DNA of 64,000 nt from Alicyclobacillus_A sp963788285. Lineage in GTDB: Bacteria; Bacillota; Bacilli; Alicyclobacillales; Alicyclobacillaceae. Below, piece by piece: positions 44,871 to 52,764 of this stretch. The stretch spans positions 124,001-188,000 of the forward strand of contig CAWBGB010000019.1 of NCBI GenBank assembly GCA_963788285.1. Direction: 5' to 3'. The notes beneath the pieces are model-generated. The model was not told the DNA's origin and made no database searches. It was given only the letters and a program-made list of their open reading frames with translations. Position numbers and translations under genes: made by a program. Each line of letters starts with the position of its first letter. The stretch's first letter is position 1.

Positions 44871-44901
44871 TGCAGGGTGAACGTTCACCCTGCATTTTTT
44901 T
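44871..44901 (+). terminator. Strong palindromic terminator
   Basis: TGCAGGGTGAAC (44871-44882) is followed directly by its complement GTTCACCCTGCA (44883-44894) and seven T. Confidence 0.93.
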
Positions 44902-44917
44902 GTCTGCTGCACGCAAC

Positions 44918-44946
44918 TTGCCCCGCAGCGACAAAACTTGTAAAGT
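44918..44946 (+). promoter_or_regulatory. Candidate promoter of the sulfolipid genes
   Basis: TTGCCC (44918) and TAAAGT (44941), 17 bases apart, lie just behind the terminator and 52 bases before the sqdB start. Confidence 0.45.
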
Positions 44947-44997
44947 GAGAGGGAGTAAATGTGTTTTGATATGACTTCCGACGAGGTGACCATGAGG

Positions 44998-46146
44998 ATG
45001 AAGATTATAATCGCCGGAGGAGACGGTTTTTGCGGCTGGCCGACTGCTCTACACTTTTCTGCGAAGGGCCATGAGGTGGCTATCGCCGATAGTTTGATTC
45101 GTAGAAAGTGGGACGAAGAGCTCGGCACGCAGTCTCTTACGCCTATCCTGTCTCTTGAGGAGCGCGTAGCGGCGTGGAAGGAATTATCCGGACGAGAGAT
45201 TCAAACGTTCGTCGGTGACTTGATGGACTACGAGTTCGTTGAACACGTGTTTCGGACCTTTCAGCCCGATGCCATCGTGCACTACGCGGAGCAGCGCTCA
45301 GCGCCGTACTCGATGATTGACCGCGAACACGCGGTGTTCACACAGGTTAACAACGTGGTAGGCACGCTTAACGTACTGTACGCCATCAAGGAAATTGCGC
45401 CCGAATGTCACTTGATTAAATTGGGAACAATGGGTGAGTACGGAACGCCGAACATTGACATCGAGGAAGGATATATTCGAATTCAGCACAAGGGTCGGGA
45501 AGATGTGTTACCTTTCCCGAAACAACCCTTTTCGTTCTACCACTTATCCAAAGTGCACGATAGCCACAACATCATGTTTGCTTGCAAGTCGTGGGGCTTG
45601 CGTGCAACCGATTTGAACCAAGGCGTCGTGTACGGCTTGTGGACGGAGGAGACAAAGCTGGATTCGCGGTTACACAACCGCATTGATTACGATGGTGTGT
45701 TCGGTACAGCGTTAAATCGCTTTTGTATCCAGGCGGCGGTCGGTCATGACCTTACCGTCTACGGCAAAGGAGGACAAACGCGCGCGTTTCTCGACATTCG
45801 AGATACTGTGCAATGTGTGGAGTTGGCAGCGCTACATCCCGCGGATTTTGGCGAGTTTCGCGTGTTCAACCAGTTCACAGAGCAGTTTTCCGTTCTCGAA
45901 TTGGCAGAGCGGGTTGCCAAAGTTGCGGCGGACATGGGCTTGCGGGCGAACATCACACACTTGCCGAATCCCCGCGTCGAAAAAGAGGAGCACTATTACA
46001 ATGCGGTCCATACAAAACTGCTAGATCTAGGTCTTAAGCCACACTTGTTGTCTGACCAGTTGATCCGTGATTTGATTGAAACCGCCACGCGTTACAAAGA
46101 TCGGGTCGACTTTGGGGTGATTGCACCAAACGCGAGCTGGAGGTAG
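44998..46146 (+). CDS. sqdB: UDP-sulfoquinovose synthase (SqdB/SQD1)
   Basis: A 382-residue extended short-chain dehydrogenase that makes UDP-sulfoquinovose from UDP-glucose and sulfite. The NAD site is IIIAGGDGFCGWPTALHFS; long stretches match plant SQD1, such as EQRSAPYSMIDREHAVFTQ, LGTMGEYGTPNIDIEEGYI, FYHLSKVHDSHN (Tyr-x3-Lys), DLNQGVVYGLWTEET and FRVFNQFTEQFSV. The match is far closer than to other epimerases. ATG 44998 has GAGGTGA eight bases upstream. The product feeds the sulfolipid SQDG, presumably through the next gene. Confidence 0.93.
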   Translation: MKIIIAGGDGFCGWPTALHFSAKGHEVAIADSLIRRKWDEELGTQSLTPILSLEERVAAWKELSGREIQTFVGDLMDYEFVEHVFRTFQPDAIVHYAEQRSAPYSMIDREHAVFTQVNNVVGTLNVLYAIKEIAPECHLIKLGTMGEYGTPNIDIEEGYIRIQHKGREDVLPFPKQPFSFYHLSKVHDSHNIMFACKSWGLRATDLNQGVVYGLWTEETKLDSRLHNRIDYDGVFGTALNRFCIQAAVGHDLTVYGKGGQTRAFLDIRDTVQCVELAALHPADFGEFRVFNQFTEQFSVLELAERVAKVAADMGLRANITHLPNPRVEKEEHYYNAVHTKLLDLGLKPHLLSDQLIRDLIETATRYKDRVDFGVIAPNASWR

Positions 46147-46155
46147 GCCTGACGT

Positions 46156-47313
46156 ATGCGGATTGCAATGTTTACGGAAACGTTTCTTCCGGGGACCGAC
46201 GGAATTGTTACGAGATTGTGCGCGACCTTGAAACACTTACACGCTGCTGGACACGAGGTGTTGTTGTTCGCCCCGGAAGGCGGTCCGGAAACGTACGAGT
46301 CCGCAAGGGTCGTTGGATTGCCTTCGTTTTCCTTTTTTCTCTACCCGGAAAAGAAGTTTGCGTTTCCCCGTAGGAAGATTGGACGGGCGCTGAAGGCGTT
46401 CGATCCGGACCTGATTCACGTGGTGAATCCAGCCTTCCTCGGACTGGGCGGAATCTACTACGCGAAGCGCTTCCACCTGCCCTTGGTGGCTTCGTATCAC
46501 ACAAACGTACCTATGTATGCACGTCACTACGGCATGTCATGGTTGGAGCCGGCCTTGTGGTGGTATTTTCGTACGCTCCACAATTCTGCAGAGGTCAACC
46601 TATGTACCTCGAAGGCGATGCGGCAAGAGTTAGAGGTCCATCGATTCCGCAACCTGGGATTATGGGAGCGCGGCGTCGACGTGCAACGATACGCCAATGC
46701 AAAGCGCTCGAAGGAGATGCGGAACAGATTGTGCGGCGGCGACGACACCAACAAGAAGATCTTATTGTACGTCGGCAGACTGGCGGCCGAAAAAGGCATT
46801 GAACGTCTGCGGCCTTGTTTGGATCAGTTTTCGGACGTATGCTTGGCCATCGTGGGAGACGGTCCGCACAGGGCGCAGTTGGAGCGTGTTTTTCAAGGCA
46901 CGCAGACGGTGTTCACGGGGTATTTGCATGGTGCCGAACTGGCCGAAGCGTACGCTTCCGCCGACGGTTTCGTGTTTCCGTCCACCACTGAGACGCTCGG
47001 ATTGGTGTTGTTTGAAGCCATGGCCGCGCATTTACCTGTGATGGCGGCGGATAGTTTGCCGACGCGCGAAGTGTTGGAGGATGGAGAGGCGGGGGTCATC
47101 TTCAATCCAGAACAAACGGAGGACATGTGTCGCGCCATCCAACAGCTCCTGTACGATGCGTCCGTTCGGGAGCGGGTTCGCCGCCGTGCAGACGAATTGG
47201 TGCGCGGCATGGATTGGGCGGCCCCGACGCAACAGTTGCTCAACCACTACGAGCAACTGTTGTCTCGGCGAGTTCCGTTGGCCTCCGAGGTGGTACGGCA
47301 GAGCCGCTCCTAG
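46156..47313 (+). CDS. GT4 glycosyltransferase, probable sulfoquinovosyltransferase (SqdX/SQD2-like)
   Basis: A 385-residue GT-B enzyme. The N-terminal half has FTETFLPGTDGIVTRLCATL and SYHTNVPMYARHYGMSWLEP, similar to the SYHT-VP region of SQD2/SqdX. The C-terminal half has LLYVGRLAAEKGIERLRP, IVGDGPHRAQLE and the E-x7-E region FPSTTETLGLVLFEAMA. It starts nine bases after sqdB, so it is the obvious candidate for transfer of sulfoquinovose to diacylglycerol. A mannosyl- or glucosyltransferase of the same family cannot be excluded by sequence. Confidence 0.78.
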   Translation: MRIAMFTETFLPGTDGIVTRLCATLKHLHAAGHEVLLFAPEGGPETYESARVVGLPSFSFFLYPEKKFAFPRRKIGRALKAFDPDLIHVVNPAFLGLGGIYYAKRFHLPLVASYHTNVPMYARHYGMSWLEPALWWYFRTLHNSAEVNLCTSKAMRQELEVHRFRNLGLWERGVDVQRYANAKRSKEMRNRLCGGDDTNKKILLYVGRLAAEKGIERLRPCLDQFSDVCLAIVGDGPHRAQLERVFQGTQTVFTGYLHGAELAEAYASADGFVFPSTTETLGLVLFEAMAAHLPVMAADSLPTREVLEDGEAGVIFNPEQTEDMCRAIQQLLYDASVRERVRRRADELVRGMDWAAPTQQLLNHYEQLLSRRVPLASEVVRQSRS

Positions 47314-47348
47314 TCGATCCCCGTACACTGCAACAAGGAGGCGTCCGC

Positions 47349-47819
47349 GTGCCGTTTAATCCGATTCGGCTTCAGGAATGGTCGCGCTCTTCGTGGAAAC
47401 GGTATGTAAAGTTTCTGGTGGTCGGCGGCATGAATGCAGCCGTCGACCTTTTTGTATTAAATGTATTGCTCCTTTTGAGCACGCCGAAGACAGCTCTAGA
47501 ACTGACCATCTGCAACACCATTGCGGTAGCTTGTGCGATTGCGAACAGTTACCTGTGGAATCGCCGCTGGACCTTCAAAGAATCCACAGACGGCAGTCTG
47601 CGCGAACGATTAATGTTTCTGTTGCAGGCGCTCGTGAACATTGCTACGAACGACGCTATTGTCATTTTGTTCACGCGAGAATTGGACAGCATGCACTTTG
47701 CGTCGGTCGTGGTAGAGAGCAACGTCGCGAAAGCGGCAGCGATGGTGGTTTCTTCGAGTGTGAGTTATTGGTTCATGACGGTAGTCGTGTTCCGACTGAG
47801 ACCTGCACGGTCTCGCTGA
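47349..47819 (+). CDS. GtrA family membrane protein
   Basis: A 156-residue protein with four membrane helices and the GtrA-type motifs YVKFLVVGGMNAAVDLFVLN, ANSYLWNRRWTFKE and the late SVSYWFMTVVVFRL. GtrA proteins are thought to flip or hold lipid-linked sugars. GTG 47349 is fixed by AAGGAGG seven bases upstream. As third gene of the unit it may act on the glycolipid made by its neighbours, which is inference. Confidence 0.85.
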   Translation: MPFNPIRLQEWSRSSWKRYVKFLVVGGMNAAVDLFVLNVLLLLSTPKTALELTICNTIAVACAIANSYLWNRRWTFKESTDGSLRERLMFLLQALVNIATNDAIVILFTRELDSMHFASVVVESNVAKAAAMVVSSSVSYWFMTVVVFRLRPARSR

Positions 47820-47840
47820 TGCGCCACTCGGGCGCATCAG
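47816..47840. terminator. Convergent terminator holding both stop codons
   Basis: CTGATGCGCC (47816-47825) and GGCGCATCAG (47831-47840), 10-bp stem, five-base loop. The gtrA stop (47817-47819) and the amidase stop (47837-47839) both lie inside the arms. Confidence 0.7.
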
Positions 47841-49233
47841 CGGAACTCCGGGGCGAGTGTCGTTCCACCGAGGACGGCTTCCACCCGAGCTGCCACTTGA
47901 AGCACCTTCGCGTCCGAGTACATGGGCCCGACCAGTTGGAGACCTACAGGCAAGCCGTCGGGCGATGTGCCGCACGGCAGCGAGAGGGCAGGCAGGCCGC
48001 TTAGGTTCCAAGGGTTCGTGTAGCGCGTAAGATGGGCTCGAACGTTGACCTCCAGCGTCTCTACATGGGCCTTCCACTGGCCGATGTCTGTGGCGGGCAA
48101 ACCGGTGGTCGGTGTCACAACGGCGTCCACAGTGGCAAACACCGTGTTTAGCGCACTGCGGAAACGGGCCCGAAAGTCTGCAGCCGTGACGTATTGGCTA
48201 CCCCGAATCGAACGTGAGGCCTCCAGCCGACGCCGGACGTCGTCTCCGTACTCATCCTTTCTGGTTGCGAATAGTTCTTCATGAACCGCCAACGCTTCAC
48301 TGCCAATCACCACGTTTTGCATCTCCGGTACATCGCTCATCATGGGAATTTCTACTTCACACAATTCAACGCCAGACGATTGCAGTTGTTGTAACGCTGT
48401 ATGTACCGTTTGCAGAACTGTCGGATGGCACTGTTCAAAAAAGAAATTCACAGGAATACCGAGACGAATGGGACGTTGCAGAGGTGTCCCTGTGTACGAC
48501 CGTACCGGCAGACGCACTGTGGAAGGATCTCGCACATCGACGCCGGCCATGACGGATAACAGGAGCGCTGCGTCCGCAACCGATTTTGTCATTGGCCCCA
48601 CGTGATCCAATGACGGGGCGAGCGGAAAGACGCCTGCCTTACTGACTAGGCCGTAGGAGGGCTTCAATCCAACATGTCCGCAGAGCGCCGCTGGAATGCG
48701 AATGCTACCGCCGGTATCCGTGCCGAGCGCAGCGGTACACAGTCCAGCGGTGAGTGCCACCGACGAGCCTCCGCTAGACCCGCCCGCTATCTTTTTTTGT
48801 GCCACGGGTTTCGAGCGTTTCCGTAATGCGGGTTTTCTGTTGTTGTGCCGTATGCGTACTCGTGCAAGTTCGTTTTGCCGATGACGATGGCGTCGGCTTG
48901 CTCCAAGCGTTGAACGACGGTCGCGGACACGTCGGGAACGTGGTTGGCGAAATGTTTTCCACCGTACGTCGTTCGAATGCCGGCTGTGTCAAAGAGGTCT
49001 TTGACGGCGACCAGTGTGCCGGCTAAGGGGCCGACAGGCACTCCGCGCCCCCGTTTGTCATCCAGTGTACGCGCCTTATCTATCACGTCTTCGGCCACTG
49101 TAATGTACGCTTTGAGACTGCGATTGTATTTTTCAATCCGCTGCAAATACCATGTCACCAGTTCCACGTAGGACAATAGCCCTCGATTCAAGGCGTCTTG
49201 TGTCTCTGTCACGGTCCAAAGGTGTGGGTTCAT
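47837..49233 (-). pseudogene. Amidase-signature enzyme gene with a frameshift
   Basis: Two frames together make a complete amidase of about 465 residues. The first (49233 to 48787) has MNPHLWTVTETQDALNRGLL, the catalytic Lys in LVAVKDLFDTAG, and DAIVIGKTNLHEYAYG, ending PWHKKR and a TAG. The second continues with IAGGSSGGSSVALTAG and the catalytic Ser region GTDTGGSIRIPAALCG to 47837. The frames meet at seven A (complement of T 48792-48798); one more A would restore reading. The substrate is unknown (GatA-like but solitary, no gatB or gatC). Decay, slippage or sequencing error are all possible. Confidence 0.82.
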
Positions 49234-49792
49234 GCTGCATAATTCCTTTCTCGTTGAGGATGCGAAGCGAATGGAATAAGGGCCGGCAGCCCTTTGGTGT
49301 GTGCGTATCATCCAGCATTGTGCCACTCGAGTACAATCATGAGGAAACTCGCTCGTTTGAGTCGTTCAACCGGGGCTGTTTAATCTCTGTCAAATAATTA
49401 CGAATAAACAAGTGGAACGTCTTACAGTCCCATTGAGCCGATTATACTACCCTGGGCGCCAGTTCGGATCTAACTGGCAGTTTTTTTGGAAGAACATGAA
49501 TCCGGGGTGTTTCGATGACGCAGAAAAACCCACGCCCGGGTACGCGTGGGTTCTGCCGTTCGCGCTATGCGCGAACGATTTCTGGGAGAGGAGAAACCGG
49601 AGGGAAGTGCTTATGGGGAACGTAAGCCTTCTCCCGCGGTTGCCTACAACAGCTCTCGCCGTTGTTATCCATAGTCTTGCCAACTTTTCACGTACTATAC
49701 TTGTTGATGACGATTTTTGTCGGATGATTTGCACTGTGTTACAGTGAAGCGGAACATTTGTGTCTGTGTTTGGTATGGAGTGATGCAGAGCA
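49234..49792. other. 559-base gap with several stem-loops, no convincing gene
   Basis: The gap lies between the divergent amidase and rsmD genes. It holds a terminator-like hairpin, GCCAGTT (49458) with AACTGGC (49472-49478), then seven T to 49487. It is followed by AACCCACGC (49527-49535) with GCGTGGGTT (49544-49552), extended by GCAG/CTGC, and CGTTCGCGC (49557-49565) with GCGCGAACG (49569-49577). TATACT boxes occur at 49443 and 49695. A 36-codon frame from ATG 49515 overlaps the hairpins and is doubtful. A small RNA is possible. Confidence 0.5.
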
Positions 49793-50368
49793 ATGCGCGT
49801 GATTGCCGGAGAGTGGAAAGGGCTGACGTTGTCAGCGCCCAAGGGACAGGTGGCGAGGCCGACCACCGATAGAGTCAAGGAGTCCATGTTCAATTTGCTG
49901 GGCTGGAACTGGTTAGGAGGGGTCGCGGTAGATCTCTTCGCCGGCTCCGGTGCGCTCGGTATCGAAGCGTTGAGCCGAGGCGCCGAGTCGGCTATCTTTG
50001 TGGACGTTCACCCAGCAAGTCTGGCGGCACTTCGGGAAAATCTCAATCGTTGTAAAGCCGGGCCTCGTGCAAAGGTATATCGCGCCGATTGGGAAGTTGC
50101 ATGGACCAAGGTTTGTGCCTCCGACATTGACGTTGGTTGGGTGTTTGTGGATCCGCCATACGGCAAGAACCTGTGGGTTCCAGTGCTCTCTGCGATTTCT
50201 CGCGGTTCTGTGCACCCGCGGTTTGGGGTTGTATGTGAGCACCCGAAGGACGTGTCTCTGCCTAGTCAGGTAGGGGATTTGGACGTAACGAAGAGCAAAG
50301 CATACGGAGACATTGCTGTTACTATTTACCGTAGCCGTCGCGGTGAAGACATGGGGGATGTGTTGTGA
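49793..50368 (+). CDS. rsmD: 16S rRNA (guanine-N2)-methyltransferase RsmD
   Basis: A 191-residue SAM-dependent methyltransferase (B. subtilis ylbH). It has MRVIAGEWKGLTLSAPKG, RPTTDRVKESMFNLL, the SAM motif DLFAGSGALGIEALSRGA and the catalytic VFVDPPYGKN (DPPY). The stop overlaps the coaD GTG by four bases. Confidence 0.94.
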   Translation: MRVIAGEWKGLTLSAPKGQVARPTTDRVKESMFNLLGWNWLGGVAVDLFAGSGALGIEALSRGAESAIFVDVHPASLAALRENLNRCKAGPRAKVYRADWEVAWTKVCASDIDVGWVFVDPPYGKNLWVPVLSAISRGSVHPRFGVVCEHPKDVSLPSQVGDLDVTKSKAYGDIAVTIYRSRRGEDMGDVL

Positions 50369-50850
50369 AACTCGCAGTTTATCCTGGAAGTTTTGATCCG
50401 TTTACCAATGGTCACTTGGAAGTCGTGGAAACGGCCGCGAGGCTGTTTGACCAGGTGGTCGTGGCTATCCTAGTCAACCCTGAAAAACGCCCGCTTTTTT
50501 CAACAGATGAGCGGCTGTCCTTGATTGCTGCAGCTACTCATCATATACAGAATGTATCCGTAGACCATTTTGGAGGGCTGTTGGTGGAATACGTTCGGAA
50601 AGTGGGCGCCCGTGTCATTGTACGGGGACTACGGGAGCCAGCTGACTATGAAAACGAGGTGAAGTTGGCTCACATGAATCGAAGCCTAGAGCCATCTGCG
50701 GTTACCGTGTTCCTACCGACCCATCCAGGTCTGTCGTATGTGAGTTCGTCTCTGGTGAAACAAGTCGCTTCGTACGGCGGGGATGTTGAGCCGTATGTAC
50801 CGGCGGTGATTGCCAAGGCGCTGCGGCAGAAATATCAAAAACCTGAGTAA
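50365..50850 (+). CDS. coaD: Phosphopantetheine adenylyltransferase
   Basis: A 161-residue nucleotidyltransferase for the fourth step of CoA synthesis. MKLAVYPGSFDPFTNGHLEV has the TxGH motif at 14-17; VIVRGLREPADYENEVKLAH and the late YVSSSLVKQVASYGGDVEPY (ISSxxVK) complete the active site. It is coupled to rsmD, as in many Firmicutes, and complements coaBC at 26926. Confidence 0.96.
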   Translation: MKLAVYPGSFDPFTNGHLEVVETAARLFDQVVVAILVNPEKRPLFSTDERLSLIAAATHHIQNVSVDHFGGLLVEYVRKVGARVIVRGLREPADYENEVKLAHMNRSLEPSAVTVFLPTHPGLSYVSSSLVKQVASYGGDVEPYVPAVIAKALRQKYQKPE

Positions 50851-50955
50851 CGACCTGTCGCGGCACCCATGTTCCATAGAGCATAACAGCGGGCGTGCTG
50901 CAGCGACGAAGCAGGAGTGTGGCAAGTTGCATCACTGAAACGAGGTGATGAACGC

Positions 50956-51744
50956 ATGGCCGGGAAAACACTGGGTCTGGCCCTGGGGTCTGGAGCTGCT
51001 AAGGGATTTGCTCACGTTGGCGTGTTGAAAGCACTGGATGAACACGGGGTACGTCCAAAAGTGATTACGGGGTCGAGCATGGGGAGTTTGATTGGGGCAT
51101 TCTATGTGACGGGGATGCAACCGCGGTTCATGGAGCGACTAGCCTGTTCCCTCAGTTGGCGCCATTGGCTAGATCTGACGGTGCCGAAAATCGGGCTCAT
51201 TTCCGGTGACAAGATCCACCAGATGGTGGCGCTCTTGACACGGCGGCTACAGTTTCATGAATTACCGGTTAAGTTTGGCGTTGTCGCCACGGAATTGACA
51301 CAGCGTCAGGCGGTTCTACTGACGACCGGGAACATCGCGGATGCCGTTCGCGCGAGCATCTCAATTCCTGGCATCTTCGTCCCTTACGTCACCGACCAGG
51401 GGGTGTTTGTCGATGGCGGTGTGTTGGAACGTGTTCCCGTTCAGGCCTGTCGCAGCTTGGGTGCAGATGTCGTGATTGCAGTGGACGTCGCGGCGGTGCA
51501 AAGAGCCACCGTACCTGAAACCATTATGGACGTGATTATGCAATCCATTGATCTGATGCAACATCAATTGGTTGAACCTCGGATACAGGGGGCGGACGTG
51601 CGCATTGAGCCAGACGTTTCAGACATTGGAACGTCGCAGTTCAATCGAGCGCAGGAAGCCATCGCCGCTGGCTACAAAGCGACCCTCGCGGTGATGGATG
51701 ACATCCTGGCTGCGGCTCAACAATGTGGGGCTGACCCGGTGTAG
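50956..51744 (+). CDS. Patatin-like phospholipase family protein (YlbK type)
   Basis: A 262-residue patatin-fold esterase. The oxyanion stretch LALGSGAAKGFAHVGVLKAL is followed by the nucleophile Ser41 in ITGSSMGSLIGA and the catalytic Asp in GVFVDGGVLERVP. The second Gly of the usual GGG oxyanion motif is Ser. The natural substrate is unknown; related proteins are RssA and YlbK. GAGGTGATG lies five bases before ATG 50956. The intervening ylbJ of B. subtilis is missing. Confidence 0.88.
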   Translation: MAGKTLGLALGSGAAKGFAHVGVLKALDEHGVRPKVITGSSMGSLIGAFYVTGMQPRFMERLACSLSWRHWLDLTVPKIGLISGDKIHQMVALLTRRLQFHELPVKFGVVATELTQRQAVLLTTGNIADAVRASISIPGIFVPYVTDQGVFVDGGVLERVPVQACRSLGADVVIAVDVAAVQRATVPETIMDVIMQSIDLMQHQLVEPRIQGADVRIEPDVSDIGTSQFNRAQEAIAAGYKATLAVMDDILAAAQQCGADPV

Positions 51745-51774
51745 GGCATCGCGTGAGATGCCAAGTTATTTTCC

Positions 51775-51804
51775 TTGACACCATTGGACGATAGAAGGTA
51801 TACT
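51775..51804 (+). promoter_or_regulatory. Sigma-A promoter of the DUF177-rpmF unit
   Basis: TTGACA (51775-51780) is a perfect -35, and TATACT (51799-51804) is 18 bases downstream; the start codon of the DUF177 gene is 28 bases further. Confidence 0.8.
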
Positions 51805-51832
51805 CAACTTTGTTGCCGATAGGGTGGTATTC

Positions 51833-52339
51833 ATGAATATTAGCTTCCGGAGTGTTCAAAAGGCCGGCACGGGTCTGGATGTGCACGACTCAGTGTATCT
51901 GCCTCGCCTAGCAGAGGAAAACAAACAGGTTCGAGACATCAGTCCAGTTGAGGTAGCGGTCCATGCGGCAGGGTCTGAGCACCAATGTCGCGTACATGGA
52001 GCACTCCGCGCCACGGTCACGTATCAATGTTCTCGCTGCCTGGAAGATGCTTCAGAAACGCTCGACGTTCCCTTTGATGAGTCGTTTACCAATCTGGAGT
52101 CGAAGCAAAACGAGGACATTCATCTCGTCGCTGACGACGAAATCGTACTGGATCCGTACATCGAAGAAACCATCAATTTGGCGTTGGAATATTGTCCGGT
52201 CTGTGCCGAAGATTGCAAAGGCTTGTGCCCCGTTTGCGGCTGCAATCGTAACCGCCAACAGTGTGCGTGCGTTACGCGGCGGGTAGATCCTCGACTCGCG
52301 GCGTTACAGGACTTGCTTTCATCGGACGAATCACAGTAA
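51833..52339 (+). CDS. DUF177 (YceD/YlbN) protein
   Basis: A 168-residue DUF177 protein, required in relatives for normal 23S rRNA accumulation and always next to rpmF. ATVTYQCSRCLEDASETLDV carries the first Cys pair; EYCPVCAEDCKGLCPVCGCN the second cluster. ATG 51833 follows AGGGTGG at five bases; GTG 51824 lies within that site. Close linkage to rpmF (36 bases) is typical. Confidence 0.9.
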   Translation: MNISFRSVQKAGTGLDVHDSVYLPRLAEENKQVRDISPVEVAVHAAGSEHQCRVHGALRATVTYQCSRCLEDASETLDVPFDESFTNLESKQNEDIHLVADDEIVLDPYIEETINLALEYCPVCAEDCKGLCPVCGCNRNRQQCACVTRRVDPRLAALQDLLSSDESQ

Positions 52340-52375
52340 GATGTTAACCGGCAGTCTGTAAAGGGGGTGTCGTCA

Positions 52376-52552
52376 GTGGCAGTACCGCAACATAGAACGT
52401 CTAAAACCCGCAAACGCTTGCGTCGGACGCACTTCAAGTTGGAGTTACCGGGCATGGTTCAATGCCCTCAGTGCGGCGAGTACAAGTTGGCTCACCATGT
52501 TTGCAAGAACTGTGGTTCTTACAAGGGACGTCAGGTATTGAATGTGAAGTAA
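52376..52552 (+). CDS. rpmF: 50S ribosomal protein L32
   Basis: A 58-residue L32 of the zinc-binding type: MAVPQHRTSKTRKRLRRTHF at the start and Cys pairs in CPQCGEYK and CKNCGSYKG. GTG 52376 is preceded by AAGGGGGTG at seven bases. A terminator follows at once. Confidence 0.96.
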   Translation: MAVPQHRTSKTRKRLRRTHFKLELPGMVQCPQCGEYKLAHHVCKNCGSYKGRQVLNVK

Positions 52553-52560
52553 GGAACGCA

Positions 52561-52589
52561 AAAGCCGGTTGTGGATACCGGCTTTTTTT
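52561..52589 (+). terminator. Terminator after rpmF
   Basis: AAAGCCGGT (52561-52569) with ACCGGCTTT (52577-52585) and a T-run to 52589. Confidence 0.93.
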
Positions 52590-52688
52590 CTTGGACTCTG
52601 CGGCAGATGAAGGTCATGCACTTGGAGTACGCTACATAGAGTGAATTCGGCGGCTTACACTGGTGGTGCGCGCGGAGGTCGATTTTGC

Positions 52689-52749
52689 TTGCGGACTGAT
52701 CGGATTTTCGCATACAATTTAGCAGTAGGTCATATTATCTGGTTATAAT
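52689..52749 (+). promoter_or_regulatory. Candidate promoter region of fapR
   Basis: Two -10-like boxes are seen: TACAAT (52713-52718), with TTGCGG 18 bases before it, and TATAAT (52744-52749), with a poor -35. A clear copy of the known FapR palindrome (TTAGTACC type) is not seen, so autoregulation is not shown. Confidence 0.35.
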
Positions 52750-52764
52750 TGCGCGAAAAGAGGG

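Noticed and set aside
44998..46146. Generic UDP-glucose 4-epimerase
   Set aside because: Long identical stretches with plant SQD1, including EQRSAPYSMIDR and the LGTMGEYGTPN region, favour UDP-sulfoquinovose synthase.
49515..49625. 36-codon frame starting ATG 49515, Arg/Gly-rich product
   Set aside because: It coincides with two strong hairpins that explain its composition, and only GGGGTG upstream hints at translation; kept as part of the gap description.
49412..49747. 111-codon open frame ahead of rsmD
   Set aside because: No ribosome site, spans several hairpins and a terminator-like structure, and the product has no domain-like pattern.
49488..49792. SRP RNA or 6S RNA gene in the long gap
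   Set aside because: The conserved SRP tetraloop region and the 6S open-bubble layout are not seen.
50914..50925. GGAGTGTGGCAA as a fourth copy of the repeat element
   Set aside because: It resembles the 3' arm of copy 3, but no complementary 5' arm lies upstream.
52690..52764. FapR operator ahead of fapR
   Set aside because: TTTAGCAGTAGGTCATATTA has a few matching bases but not the palindrome expected.
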